DNA of 64,000 bases from Ephemerocybe angulata (GCA_013368325.1 JAACJK010000002.1:1544715-1608714), one strand, 5' to 3'; shown: positions 1 through 12,252, counted from the stretch's first letter. Program-made: numbers and translations. The notes: generated by a model from the letters alone, not told the origin.

Positions 1-3000
1 GGGTGAATAGGGTGTGGGTAGTGCGCGGTGTTCACGCCGGGTCCGCTGGGGTACGCATGGTAAAAGCCTGGTCCAGTTGTCTGGTAGTACGATGGATTCG
101 GGGCAGGGTACGCGAACTGAGGGCCCTAAAGGTTTGTCGGTCGCCGCGTAAGCAACGATGACGGTCAGAATGAGGCAACGACGAGAAGGGGAAACACTCA
201 CTGAAGCGTAAGGGGTGACGTACGCGCCATACCCCATAGCAGCAAGTGCTTGCATCTGTTGCGCCTGTTGCTGCGCCTGCTGTGCCTGTTGTTGCGCCTG
301 TTGCGCCTGTTGCGCGGCATACGCAGCGTACGTTCCCGGATTCGCATCTATCGAAGCCGAGACCGCGCTCGCACCCGTCGATCCAGGAGGCATGTACGCC
401 GAGTATGGCGGAATACTCGCAGTCGTCGGCACACTCGCACTCACTCCCGCTCCTGCACCCGCAATCGAACTCGAGCCAGACCCCGCGGTTGTCGTCGCCG
501 TCGCCGACTGGGCACGGTAATTCGCGTACGACGGTCGCTGAGGGTGAGTATGGGCTTGGTGCTGTGCATGGGCCTGGGCGTACAAGTCCGCCACCGTAGT
601 ACCGGTTCCCGGAATGGGTACTACTGCACTATGCGAAGTCGCCGCACCACCACTCGGCGTCCTACCTATCACTCCTGGATACCCGGCACCACCATACGCC
701 GACAAGCTAGACGCCGCTCCGACGACCGTCGGGCCCCATTCGCAGAGACGCCTCAACGTACCGACAACTCCTGCATCGACCAACGCCCTTCTCCTCCTCG
801 GATGTTCCTGGGCGAGCACCAATACACACTGTACCGCCGGCTTCCGCACCTCACTTCCACACTCCGCGAGGCACGTTCGAAGGTTGAGGAGCAGTTGCGG
901 TTTCTGAAGGACGCTGGAGGTGAGCGTCGAGGGCCCGGAGCAGAGGTTCGCGAGCGCCCAGAGCGCTTGGATAAGGGTCGGTGTGCGATCAGCAAGGGAT
1001 GGCGCTGGGAGATGGGGAGGCGTCGCGGGTGATGCGGATGACGACGTCGGAGAGACAGGCGTGGTTGGATAGGCGGGGTGCTCGAGGGATATGGCCTCCG
1101 TGATACTGTCGAGCACAGCGTCCTGACCCATCTCCTGGAAGACCATCTCCATCCCATCTTCATCGGATGATAGATTCCGAATGATACCGTACGCCTGCTC
1201 TTGAATCGTGAGGTCAGGGTCGTGGAGTAGTCTATGGGTAAGGGTTAGTTAGTACACGGGCGAGCGTACAGTAATTCTCGGCCGTAACAACAACGATCGA
1301 GACGATGGGCGCCTGGCGCCAGTCGAAAGCAATATCGAGGATTTAACAAGACGTGTGAAAGGACTCACTCGAAAAGTCTATTCCACCCCAAATCGCTCAT
1401 CATATCCCGCTTGGTCTCGCTCGTCGTCCGATTCAGAGAGTTCTTCACAGCCCAAAGCGCGTTCAACCGCAGAGACGAATCCGAAGATCGATTGAGAATC
1501 TGAACGAGGCGAGGCATAAGGCCCTTGCGAAGGTATATCTGGATGAAAGAAGGTCAGCACGAGCAGCGCGAATGTCGAAAACGAATGGGCAAGAATTATG
1601 GAGATCGTAACGAAACGAAAAGACGGTAACACTCACGGGTCGCAACGGCGAGAACTCCATCACGATATTACACACCGCCGCAAGCGCAGCATTCAAAACC
1701 CTCCGATCCTCAACCTCCTCCCCATCCATCTCCTCCCCCACTCTCCCATCCTCCCCATCCCCATCCTCCTCATCCCCATCCCCCTCACCATCGGCCCCAC
1801 CGTCCCCACGATCTCCACCACCGACTCCCCTCCTGCGCTTCACACCTCCACCCTCCCGCCCCTCAAAAACCCTCGCCCCACGCATCACAATCCCAAACAC
1901 CTCCATCCCCAACCCCGAATCCACAATCGTCGTCCTCAACACACTCACGCCCCGCGCCAAAACCCGTACACACTGACACCCCGCATACCGTACCCCCGCC
2001 GCATTCGTCGCAGCACCCTTCCTCTCCCCAAAACTAGTCGAGACGCTCGTCGAAATGCTCGCCGGAATATCAGAAAGTGGGCGCGAGGACGAACAGGCGA
2101 TGGGTGTAGCGGTACCGCTGCCGCCGCTGAGCCGCCTAGTGTGAGTTAGCTTGGATGAGGATGAGGAGGGGGATAAAGAGTGGTCGGTGGTGGTGAGCTC
2201 GTGGGGTGGGATGCCCTGGCGGAGGGCGGTCATGATGTATGGGAGGAGGCCGTGGACGTCAGTGATGGCGCGTCGGATCTGCTCGTTGAAGAGCCCCAAA
2301 GTCGCGATCGCGGTAAGGGAAGCCTACAAGAGGGAACATAGATGTCAGTTGACGTCCCCAAATAGTATCCGCAGTTATGCGAACTGAGGTCCAATGGATA
2401 TATCTATGGATGGCGCTGATCGAAGGTGGAGTAATAGGTAGAGCTTGGAATGTATCCTCAGACAGTCTACATCTTTCACTGGTCTAACAGCCACCCCGAC
2501 GTGCTCGACAAGCCAGTATTGCGCGAGATGTGGCCCACGAGGTATCTGCGCTAATGAGCCGAAGAACGGTCGAGCGACACGCAAGCTCTCCTCGAGCAGG
2601 TTGACCCAAACGAAGCCGCCAGCCAACGATCTGCGAAGGACGTAGTGTCCGGCAACCTTTATCGCAGGAGCATCGTAGAACATAGCACGAAAAGCCCCAT
2701 GTCACTTTCGTCTTTCCAATCTAAACCGGGCAATGCCATCCCAAAGACCTCATAACCCGAAACAAACGAAACCCAACTCACCTCCCTCAACCGCACAACC
2801 CCCTCACTCTCACTCTCATCCCACCCCTCCTTCGGCTCGACAGGCGTGATGGCCTTCACGACCCCCGCGAGCGTGTCGAGGCACATCCGGTCGTAGGCGA
2901 ATTGGCAGAGGGCGCGGTCGTCCGTCGTTAGGTGGTCTGTAGGCGTCGCGGAAGATGGGTGGAGGTCGATGAGGAGTGAAGGAAGGAGATGGCAATCGGG

Positions 3001-4746
3001 GGTCGTCAGGAAGGATCGGACGTTTGGGAGGGATAGAGGATGGACCCGGGAAGACGATGGAGTAACGACGATGGCGCAAATATAGACGATATGGATACGA
3101 CATATGGAAAGATGGTAGATACAGACGGGAGGGACAGAACGTACCAACGATGTACGTTCGAGACGTGCGTGAATCATGCAGCGCGGCCGGCGGAACGTGG
3201 TACCATCGAAAATCAAGAGCCAAAGACAGTATTCGCAACCAATCAGCCCCTTCCACCAATCAACGAAAACGAACTACGCACATAAGATATAACACCCCCT
3301 CACCCTCCTCTCCACCGCCTCGCCCCCTCCCTCCGCCACAACCCGATTCACCTTTTGTATTTATATTAGCAACAGTAGCGGAATCTAAAAAGTTACTCAC
3401 CATATTGAGAACAGCCCGCACACACGCGTCGTCGAGCGGGACCTGCGCGTACGTCGTCTGCGCGTAATCGAAGACGTGCGTCGTGGATGCGGCGTGCGAC
3501 GAGGCGTGCGAGGCGCGGAGGATGTGCGTGGCGCTGCGAGCGTAGATCAGAAGTCAGAATCGTAAGATCCGGGGGACGTGTGGACGGAGTTGAAGAGGGG
3601 ACCTACCATAAACATGCAGCGAGCTGGACGTCGACGTTCCGCGACCTCATGAGGGTGTGGATAAGCGCAAGGGGAGGACCGAACACTATACGAGGTTAGA
3701 AAAGACAAACAGAAGGGGAATAAGGAACGTACGATCAGGCTGATACACCATCCCCCGCGCCAACGGAACCGCCACACCCGCGTTCTCCTTCGCAAGCGCC
3801 ACGAGGGCCAACAGCGCCGCCTCCTGCAGCTTCACATCCTTCGTCCGCGCCAACAGCCCCACAAGCACCCGCACGACCCACCCTCCACCCCCACTTCCAC
3901 CGCCTGCCCCACCTCCCCCTCCCGCTCCTCCACTTGTACTTCGAGCTAAGGTTGGGCTTGCTCCGGGGAGCGCCGCCGACGGCGATGTGGGCGACGCGAT
4001 CTTTTCCCAGCCTCGTTTCTTGGACTTGGCGGCGTTCGCGGCGAGCCGCTCGGATGGGGGGAGGTAGGAGGAGAGTGTTGTGCGGTGGTGTAAGGAGCGC
4101 GTGGCGGAGGCGAGGAGTTGGACGATGGGGGTTGCGAGTTGCGCGGAGGGCGAGAGGAGGAGGGGGAGCAGGATGTCGAGGGTTTCGATCGCGAATATTA
4201 GGCTGAGAGCTTCTTTCGTTTCTATCTGCAGGGTGCCGGTCGTTTCGGGGCGTAGGCCGTACTCGCTCGGACCTACGATCTCAGCGACGCTTGCTACTAT
4301 AGCTCGCAGTGCTCGAGCGTATGCTGATCGGAGTGGAAGGGGGTCGGTGGGCGTAAATTGGGATAGTGCGAAGATGAGGATTCGTGGGGTTTGGAGGCGC
4401 AGGAGCGTCTCCAGAGCGCTTTCGGAACCTAGTATGAAGCATTAAGCGCACTGAGACACATATAGCACAGTAATGTCGACTAAATATTCACCATAAGATA
4501 GCGAAGCGACGATATGAGCCGCTTCTAACCTGATTTCGTTCCCGACGGGCCCTGCGACCGATGCAATGTCTATGCACTCTACAAGACTTCAAGGTGAGTG
4601 AGTGAACCATATCACCTCTTTCAATAACCTTGAGCTCACCTGCGCATGAATAACGGATCTCTGGAAAGTTTCGTCTTCGCTACGGGGTTCCCGATAACGC
4701 TGTTCTTGACCCGCTTCAGGTCTTGAATCGACACTGTCGTCGACAT
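1..4746 (-). CDS. ARMC8 / Vid28 (GID5)-like armadillo-repeat protein, 3' end cut by window
   Basis: ARMC8/Vid28 is the armadillo scaffold subunit of the GID/CTLH E3 ubiquitin ligase, which in yeast degrades gluconeogenic enzymes. The ATG at 4746-4744 opens a short exon reading SIQDLKRVKNSVIGN, matching the first helix of ARMC8 (a conserved K-N-[AS]-V-I-G-N core). Further minus-strand exons give armadillo-type helices: ETLLRLQTPRILIFALSQF (about 4.4 kb), LQEAALLALVALAKENAG (3.8 kb), VRYAGCQCVRVLARGVSVLR and AALAAVCNIVMEFSPLRP (2.0-1.65 kb), and LLHDPDLTIQEQAYGIIRNL (1.2 kb). The last three fit the C-terminal half of the family well. Exons are split by many short introns. Several acidic or Ser/Gly-rich inserts (for example 1.7-1.85 kb) lengthen the protein. 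The last visible exons code a Gln/Ala repeat (about 250-320) and a Pro/Tyr-rich tail that is still open at position 1. Family assignment is firm; exon borders are approximate. Confidence 0.85.
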
Positions 4747-6100
4747 TTCCGGGTATATTGAGGACGTTCTCAGACTGCTTCGTGCTCTATATCCTTTGTA
4801 CGACTTCTGGACCTGGGGGAACCTTGAGCGATGGAATTGGGGGGAGTAGATGGAAGTTCGGGACAAGCTGTGCGTCGTCACGATCAATGATGCCGGGACT
4901 ATGCCGGACTTGGTTCCCACGTTGAACTTGGGCGTTTATTAGTCGCCCTTTGATTTTGAAAAAGAGGAGGCACTGTGCGATATGTGCAAGTCCCAATCCT
5001 GATTCACTTTGACAATTGGGTGGTGCGTCAGGGATCTCGAAAAGTTATGTGCTCGCGAAGAAGATTCAGGATAATGAGACTATCAGGCCCAGGTGAGCCA
5101 ATGTGACGGAGGAGACAGATGTGGTATTGGAGTTTATGGTTAATTTGAATGAGGAGAAGGTGAGTGTAATGAATGGGGTGTCGATGGATAGTTGTGTGTG
5201 GGCGTGTCTGGAGGGAATCGGGGATTTTGAGCTGGATGTAGATTTGGAGGTTCGGTTGAACGAGGATGCGAGTACGCGTTCTATTCATTTTCGGTTCGTG
5301 GTGGTATTGGATTTGAGGGACGGTTGTGAATTTTCCCTGTTTCATCGCTAATTTGTGCTTATAAGATGCGAGGGCACGTTTCAGGCGTCGCGAAACCTCA
5401 TTACCTGGTGCGATTCGGACGTCTTGCTGCCGTCGACTCGCATTCGAACCTCCAATCCTTCTGGGAAACGAACCTGCAACCATAGGAGTACTGGTACCTC
5501 AATTCTCTCCCTCTAAACCTCGTCCAGAAACGACAACGAGTCGAGTGCCGCGCTCTACGAGCAATAGCTCGATCGCCTCGTATGCGCATTGGGTGGACGA
5601 TCGGTCATACAGGTATATGTATTTTGCTTACCCTATACCCTCCCATATTGTAGGTATACTGCATATCTTCTGGATATGGTTTCCCTTAAAAGGATCAATC
5701 GGCTGAGCGCGCACCAATATTTGGGTGGCAAAATAATGGTAGGGTTGATGCTGGAGGGGCTGCACCGGTCCCCGACTCCTTCTGGAGGAGGGTTCTGTGG
5801 CGACAGAACGTCGCCATTCCCTACAATTCTCGATGAGCGCGTGGGAAACCTTCGGAGATTGCGTCATTCAAGGTCATGAGGTAGAACAGCCACGGGCGGC
5901 ATACTTTTGCCACTAGGTCACACACTTCTTCCACTGTTATATCATTCAGGAGAGTCTTTGAATCCGCAGGCAGGATATGACTTTCCCGTCTTCCGCCTTT
6001 CATTCACCCCCACCCCGCGTCTCCACCAACCATCCCTACGGTCATGTGAATTCCGTTCATCGTTCAACACCACACACCGACAACCACTGTATTATCCGAT
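4747..6100. other. Intergenic stretch, no supported gene
   Basis: This lies upstream of the ARMC8-like gene and should hold its promoter. Open frames here (for example 5103-5351 + and 5821-6003 -) are short, overlap frames on the other strand and show no recognisable domain. A GGTTCGAAT stretch near 5450 on the minus strand looks like a tRNA T-loop, but the flanking arms do not pair. Confidence 0.5.
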
Positions 6101-7003
6101 ATGCCTCAATTGAAAGCCCCTTCAAGGTCCGCCAGGGTTCTGCGCGCCTCAGAGTGCCCTCCATTTGATGTGCCGCACCTCGTTGCGAGTATTCCTCCTT
6201 CTATGACCCATTGTACCAGCATTGTACTACCCCTCTTTCCACTCCGCCCTGTATTCATCTCCTTAGGACCTGCCAGCTTGGCTAACCGGTGAGATTCTGA
6301 TGCATCTCCACGCACAAGGTGTACCTGGCACCACACTACTCCGCCCTCACTTGGCGTGCGCTTCTTGGACATGACTCTCATTCTATCTGTACCCGTCTAC
6401 GTATTCGAAAAGGCTACCTACAATCATTGCTTACTATTGAATATGTTTGAGTATGTATACGAGGACAGTAGCATGGCCAGGCTTGTGGTTGAAGCAACTG
6501 GAAATTACCCAAGTTATTTAAGCAACGATCAGGCCTGGATTGAGTCCCATTGGAACGAGCTTTCAGTCATTACCCTCCGCTCCACAGTGCAGCGAGTTTG
6601 TGGGAAGAATGCTCAAGTCTCACGTTCACCTAAAGCCGAGCTTTCCAGACGCCTTTCGAGATATCATGTGTCCGAATATGTATATCTGAAGTAAGAGAAC
6701 GTGGAAAAGGTTATCTCCCTCGGGCATATAGCAAATGCCCATAACGAAGCTGGGATGTTTGCATCGGTCTCCGCTTGCCTGGACTCCCTCTATGGTCCTG
6801 ATATTGCGAAGCTTATGGCGTATCCCGCTCTTCTAATACCGGAACAATATAGACTTGGGAAACGGTCAGAAAATATGCCGCAATTTCAGGTACTTTTTAT
6901 GTCAACGGAGCGCGCACGCCAGAAGCTTTTGAAGTCATGTTTCACGGTGCAAGAACTGAGAAAAAAGTTATCCGCTGTTTCGCCATACCCAAAAGTAGGA
7001 TAA
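6101..7003 (+). CDS. Hypothetical protein, tentative multi-exon
   Basis: Not recognised. An ATG at 6101 opens 63 codons that run into a plausible donor (GTGAGA at about 6290). Two further open stretches in the same direction follow, 6371-6694 and 6701-7003. The last two have a protein-like composition with balanced helices (for example NEAGMFASVSACLDSLYG and STERARQKLLKSCFTVQEL). No clean intron joins the pieces by eye, so this may be a decayed gene or two fragments. The hAT-like tandem element begins 106 bp after the end, so the gene may have lost its 3' part there. Confidence 0.3.
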
Positions 7004-7116
7004 GGGATCTCGACTCAAAAGACACGGTCAAATCTCGTTGGCGCAATTATCGCTGGATTGGAACGTCAGAACTGGGACCTCAAAAGTCTGAGTGACCGTG
7101 ACCTTGTACGATATTC

Positions 7117-7965
7117 GGCTCGCTGATGGTGTGTGTAGCTGGAAAAGAACTAAATAAATAAATAACCCAGTTTCCATAAAAGGAAAGAGAGGAAAGAAGA
7201 AGAAAGAGAGAGAGAGTCTTACCAGGTATCCCAATAGCCACACCGTTGGAGGTATGGTGCGTTGATGGTGCGGCCACGATGATATGAGTTGGCGGACACT
7301 GTTTGGTGGTGGGAAGGAGGAATGCTGACAATTATGTGAGGGTTTTCCGAAATGGGCGATGGGATACTGGCGCCGCTGCCTGGAAACCATTCAAGAAACC
7401 CCAAATGGGGTGCAGAATACTCGGATGGATGCTGGACACTCGGCAGATGCTCCCGGTGATGGGAACAGGCTGTCCAGACTTGCGGGATCAATACCAGACC
7501 AAATCCAAGCCCAAACGAAGCCCAAGCAACTCAGCTGGCTTCATTGAGGATTCAGTGATGACTTACTATTATTACGAGCAGATAAAAGTATATATAATGG
7601 AGGTAGAATGCCTCTAGAGCACCTCCTCAGCTCAAACCTAATGGAAGTTGTATAATGAGCATCCGAATGAAGTGCATGCGCATATGCTGCGTGAAAATGG
7701 TTCACCATGGCGCCAGACACTTCAAAATTCTTTTCTGACAAGGGAAGCACTGTATTTACTACACAGAGGATGCACACAAAGCTTGCATACATTTTTCAGA
7801 GCGGGAAATGGCCTACAAATGAAGGATTGGGAGCCGCGACACGGTGCCTCAGGAATTCCCTGCAGTCACTTGACTGAAAACGTGATCGATTACATAATTT
7901 TCCGGGGTTTTTAGTATTAGTCAGTATCCAGTGTCAGTATCCGCTACTGACACAATCAGCGAGCC
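7117..7965. mobile_element. Non-autonomous hAT-like element, copy 1 (849 bp)
   Basis: The ends are inverted: GGCTCGCTGAT at the left and ATCAGCGAGCC at the right, with matching extended to about 16 bp with one mismatch. The left flank is CGATATTC (7109-7116), which recurs at 8821-8828 after copy 2. An 8-bp target duplication is the signature of hAT-type elements. A perfect hairpin (9-bp arms, 5-base loop) sits just inside the right end at 7931-7953. No transposase is present. On the minus strand an open segment of about 90 codons (7491-7219) ends exactly at a GTAAGA donor followed by a pyrimidine tract and TTTAG, so the element may carry a captured exon. Confidence 0.75.
7931..7953. repeat. 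Subterminal perfect hairpin of the hAT-like element (also at 8786-8808)
   Basis: The arms GTGTCAGTA and TACTGACAC are exact reverse complements around a TCCGC loop, 1 base inside the imperfect right terminal repeat. Such subterminal inverted motifs are common transposase-binding sites in hAT elements; that role is inferred. Confidence 0.7.
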
Positions 7966-7971
7966 CGATAT

Positions 7972-8820
7972 GGCTCGCTGATGGTGTGTGTAGCTGGAAA
8001 AGAACTAAATAAATAAATAACCCAGTTTCCATAAAAGGAAAGAGAGGAAAGAAGAAGAAAGAGAGAGAGAGTCTTACCAGGTATCCCAATAGCCACACCG
8101 TTGGAGGTATGGTGCGTTGATGGTGCGGCCACGATGATATGAGTTGGCGGACACTGTTTGGTGGTGGGAAGGAGGAATGCTGACAATTATGTGAGGGTTT
8201 TCCGAAATGGGCGATGGGATACTGGCGCCGCTGCCTGGAAACCATTCAAGAAACCCCAAATGGGGTGCAGAATACTCGGATGGATGCTGGACACTCGGCA
8301 GATGCTCCCGGTGATGGGAACAGGCTGTCCAGACTTGCGGGATCAATACCAGACCAAATCCAAGCCCAAACGAAGCCCAAGCAACTCAGCTGGCTTCATT
8401 GAGGATTCAGTGATGACTTACTATTATTACGAGCAGATAAAAGTATATATAATGGAGGTAGAATGCCTCTAGAGCACCTCCTCAGCTCAAACCTAATGGA
8501 AGTTGTATAATGAGCATCCGAATGAAGTGCATGCGCATATGCTGCGTGAAAATGGTTCACCATGGCGCCAGACACTTCAAAATTCTTTTCTGACAAGGGA
8601 AGCACTGTATTTACTACACAGAGGATGCACACAAAGCTTGCATACATTTTTCAGAGCGGGAAATGGCCTACAAATGAAGGATTGGGAGCCGCGACACGGT
8701 GCCTCAGGAATTCCCTGCAGTCACTTGACTGAAAACGTGATCGATTACATAATTTTCCGGGGTTTTTAGTATTAGTCAGTATCCAGTGTCAGTATCCGCT
8801 ACTGACACAATCAGCGAGCC
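7972..8820. mobile_element. Non-autonomous hAT-like element, copy 2 (849 bp)
   Basis: This is a direct repeat of 7117-7965 at an offset of exactly 855 bp; I saw no base difference over the compared length. It has the same inverted ends and the same subterminal hairpin (8786-8808). The two copies are separated by only six bases, CGATAT, which is the outer 8-bp duplication CGATATTC without its last two bases. The right flank 8821-8828 is CGATATTC. The near-identity implies a recent duplication or a collapsed or duplicated assembly junction. Confidence 0.75.
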
Positions 8821-8828
8821 CGATATTC

Positions 8829-9253
8829 TGCTCGTATTACCCAACTTCCAGGATTGATATATCTCCCGAAAGCAATACCCGCTCTCAGATAATCCGTATC
8901 ATCCTTGAACATGAGACCACTCAGATCTGCTTCATGTCATCGCATCTCCAATTCAATCACGGCGTGATTAGAAGCAAGCATGCGCTTTTGCGAGAGAAAC
9001 GCCGCGAGATGAAACAGATGAATAAAAAGCAGTATTGGACAGATGAGTTGGTGTAGGCTGACAAGAAGTTCAACTAGGAGTCGGGGACTGGCGCTCACTA
9101 GAGCGCCGTTACGGATGAGGTTAAGGGTATTCCAATCCAATCGATGCTATGTCGTATATGATGTAATAAATATATAACAGCAATACTACATGAATTCCAG
9201 AAATAAGGAGCAGTAACAAAGTTGCAAGTCGGTTGCGCGCATACGCCCGTGCA
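8829..9253. other. Intergenic, no supported gene
   Basis: Only a hydrophobic minus-strand frame (9140-8937) is open here. It lacks splice context or recognisable motifs and is probably fortuitous. Confidence 0.4.
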
Positions 9254-9793
9254 TTACCCCAAGACAAAGTGAGCCCACTGCTGATGGGGGAAGAGTTGGG
9301 CGAGGGGTGCGGTCATCGGCTGCACGGGGCTCCCATCCTCCTTCCTCCTGAGGGTTCTCGCACTAGTGTGGAAGAACGCATTGGCCTTGAGGAGGATCAT
9401 AAACGCAGTAGTGCCCCCATCGACATTGCCCCTCCAGGGTGGGTTGCCGTTGCCCTGCCAGACTTCCACCTGAAAGACGGTTCGCGCCTCGAGGTCAGCA
9501 CCATAGTCCGAGTCCAGGGCCCGTCTGTGCGCGGAGACCGCGCCTTCGAGGAATTCGCGCAGCGAGTGTTGGAAGGGGACCTCGACGCTGCTGCTGCGGG
9601 TGCTCAGCTTATCCACAAGGTCGCGGGCGTCAAGTTTCTCATGATCCTTGGTGAGGTTAGAATGAATGGTTAGATTTGCGAATGGCGAATGCGGGTGGGT
9701 GACGTCCGTTGCTTACAGAGTAGGCGTATGCAGTGCTAAGTAGGGCGCCTGCGGCGAGAACGGTTCCGAAATCGAAGAGAGATTGAACTTCAT
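9254..9793 (-). pseudogene. Small secreted-type protein gene with apparent frameshift in signal peptide
   Basis: Minus strand. An ATG at 9793 gives MKFNL. The hydrophobic run that looks like a signal peptide core (FDFGTVLAAGALLSTAYAYS) continues in another frame; a single missing base in the CT-rich stretch around 9780 would join them. That second frame ends at 9717 on a GTAAGC donor. It splices in phase to 9646, where DHEKLDARDLVDKLSTRSSS begins, and stays open to a TAA at 9256-9254. Basidiomycete small secreted proteins often have such an ARDLV/LSTR-rich segment after the signal peptide. The frame problem may be real decay or a sequencing error. No function is known. Confidence 0.4.
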
Positions 9794-10577
9794 TGCGGTG
9801 AAAGGAGAGTGGTGCTGGGGAAAGTCTTTGAGGTGTGCTGCTAGATGCTGGTCCTATTGGGCCTCGTTCGTCTGGCTTTTATACGTTTTACTTTCCGGTT
9901 TATCGTACTCCTACTATACAGAGTCATTAGTGCTCATACACCTGTCGACACCATGGCCCTACTACACCAGGCGAAGAATGAATGGCGGTAAGATAACTGC
10001 GACAGGACATGCAGAAACAGCGGAGACTCTCACACGGGCGCCTAGTTATAGACACAAGAACAACCGAGACCGTTCACATTACATACAGACCTTGATCAGA
10101 CCGCCGTCACGCATGTAATACCTGAAGCCATGGGAGCGCCCATAGAGCGCCTCAATCAGAGGGATCATGGTGTAGATCCATACTCATTGATAGAAAGTGC
10201 CGCGCGCGCTGTTTTCCGCAAACTCCACTTCGCTGGATGAGAGTTTCTGCACTTTCCCTTTGTACCTGATCCGCCTCTGGCATGAGAGTGCAAGACTGCT
10301 TGCTAGCCTCTGGTGCACTGTGGCCGCATAGGTATTACGTGAATTGAATCTTTTTTGTTTCGACTCTCGTCGCATGATGGTGTGACCGTGGAGTGCCTCG
10401 AGACGCTGAGATATTTCAAAACATCTCAATCTCTGACCGGACCAAATGTCCCGACCGTACGTATCTTCACAGACACTTGTGATAGACAAGACTTATATAT
10501 CCACAGTCAGGAGTGTAGAACCCAAAGCTCTAGCCATCGTTGACCCTTCGCCGAAGCGAAGCGAGGCCGGAGCTTGT
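9794..10577. other. Intergenic, no supported gene
   Basis: Short open frames only, overlapping on both strands. It separates the secreted-type gene from the 3' end of the aldo/keto reductase. Confidence 0.4.
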
Positions 10578-12252
10578 CTAGTAGAACACCTTCCTGCCTC
10601 CGTCGAGCGCAGTCCTCACAAACGTCTGGGGTCCAGCAGGCTTGTTCCCCAAGATCGCCTCAATCTTCTCCATTATCTCCGGGGTGAGGCGGGGCAGTAC
10701 CTCGAGCGCCTTCAGGTTCTCGAGCACGTGCTCAGGCGAGGACGCTCCGAGGATCACAGTCGAGGTGTTAGGGCTCGCGGCGACCCACGCCAGGGCGAGC
10801 GCGGCGGGCGTGGTTTGGAGCTCTACAGTGGAGTAGAGAAGTAGAGTTAGAATATGAGGTGGATAGAGCGAAGGAATAGAGGGAGAACGCACCTTCCTTA
10901 GCGAGCTTCGTGAGTTCTCGGATTTTTCGGATCTTCTCTTTGCCTTCAGGACTTTCGAGCTCCTGCACCGCCTTCTTAAACTTAGAGTCCTCCGAGTGCT
11001 TGTTAAACCTTGATCCCTCCGGGATTCCATCATTATACTACACCCAAATCCCATAAGCCTCCCATGCTCAAACCAAGAGAAACCCGACTCACCTTGCCCG
11101 TCAAAAACCCACTCGCCAAGCTCGACCACGTCGTCGTCCCCATCCCATACCTCGCATAAAGCGGCGCATACTCCGCCTCCGGCCTCTCCCTATGAAACAT
11201 ATGATGCTGACACTGCTCCGCCACCGGGCCCACCAACCCCAATCTCCCTGCAACCTGGTGCGCCTCCTCAATCTCGCGTGCGCTCCACTCGCTCGTCGCC
11301 CAATAGAACGTCAACCCCTGGTCGATGAGGAAGTTGAACGCGCGCACGGTCTCCTCGATGGGCACGGTCGGGTCGGGGCGGTGCGCAAAGAGCACGTCGA
11401 CGTAGTCGAGCCCGAGGCGCGCGAGGGAGGCGCGCGTGCCCTCGATGATGTGCTTGCGCGAGAGGCCGGTGCTGTTGGGTCCGGATGTGTCGGTGCCGAA
11501 GAAGATTTTGGTGCTGATTATGAGGTCGGAGCGCCGGATGTTGAGTTCGCGCAGGACGCGGCCCCTGTTCGTTCACATTTCAGTGTCTTTATCTTATGTC
11601 TTTAATTTTGTCTTGGATGCGGGGGTGGGGAGGAGGGAGCGGTGGGACGAACGTACATCTCCAACTCGGACTTGCCGTTCGCGTAGCGCTCAGCGGTATC
11701 GAACATGTTAATACCAGCATCGAAGGCGGTCTTGATAATGTCCTTGACGGGATCGCCAGTCACCGTGCCGCCCAGCGTAAGCCCTAATGGTAGCACAATT
11801 GCCAAACGCGGCCTCATCAGCTCTTCGATCTCTAAACATAATTCTATACCAAGGAGGAAGGGAGGAGGAAGGGTGACAAGAAGCAGAGAGAGAGCCTGAA
11901 CAATCTCAAGCTCATAAAGCGGGCTCGAGGTGGGGTCCTTCTTTATCATCGATAGATGATGGATAATCCAGAAGACCCCAGAGGGCGGTTCACCGCTCGA
12001 TCGAGTCGACCGTCGAGGGCAAGTACAAGTACCCCTCGAGCGATGCAACCCAAACCCAGAGCTCGAGCTAAAGCAAAACCCGGAAAAAGCTAAAGAGAAG
12101 GGGGTAGAGAGCGAGGGGGATAGAGAGGTGGATAGAGGGATAGATTAGTACGCACATCCTCCGAGAGAGAAGAGGGGCACGCGCAAGCCGCTGTTTCCCA
12201 GGCGTCTGAACACCATGTTCTTAGGATCATACTTGAGCTCTTCGGTCGACAT
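10578..12252 (-). CDS. Aldo/keto reductase, voltage-gated K+ channel beta-subunit type (AKR6-like)
   Basis: NADPH-dependent carbonyl reductase fold (TIM barrel). The ATG at 12252 starts an exon reading [19 protein letters not shown]; after splicing it continues [11 protein letters not shown]. The catalytic tyrosine lies in [16 protein letters not shown] and the catalytic lysine in [30 protein letters not shown] and [13 protein letters not shown] follow, then [11 protein letters not shown] and the C-terminal cofactor-binding part ([19 protein letters not shown]). It ends GGRKVFY with TAG at 10580-10578. Order and motifs match Kv-beta subunits along the whole length. Fungal members are soluble reductases, and the channel role known in animals should not be assumed. 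Intron 1 (12155-11784) is 372 bp, far longer than its neighbours, but joins a split Trp codon cleanly. Confidence 0.92.

Noticed and set aside
5395..5600. Possible tRNA (GGTTCGAAT near 5450, minus strand)
   Set aside because: The T-stem does not pair and no acceptor or D-arm fits at the right distance.
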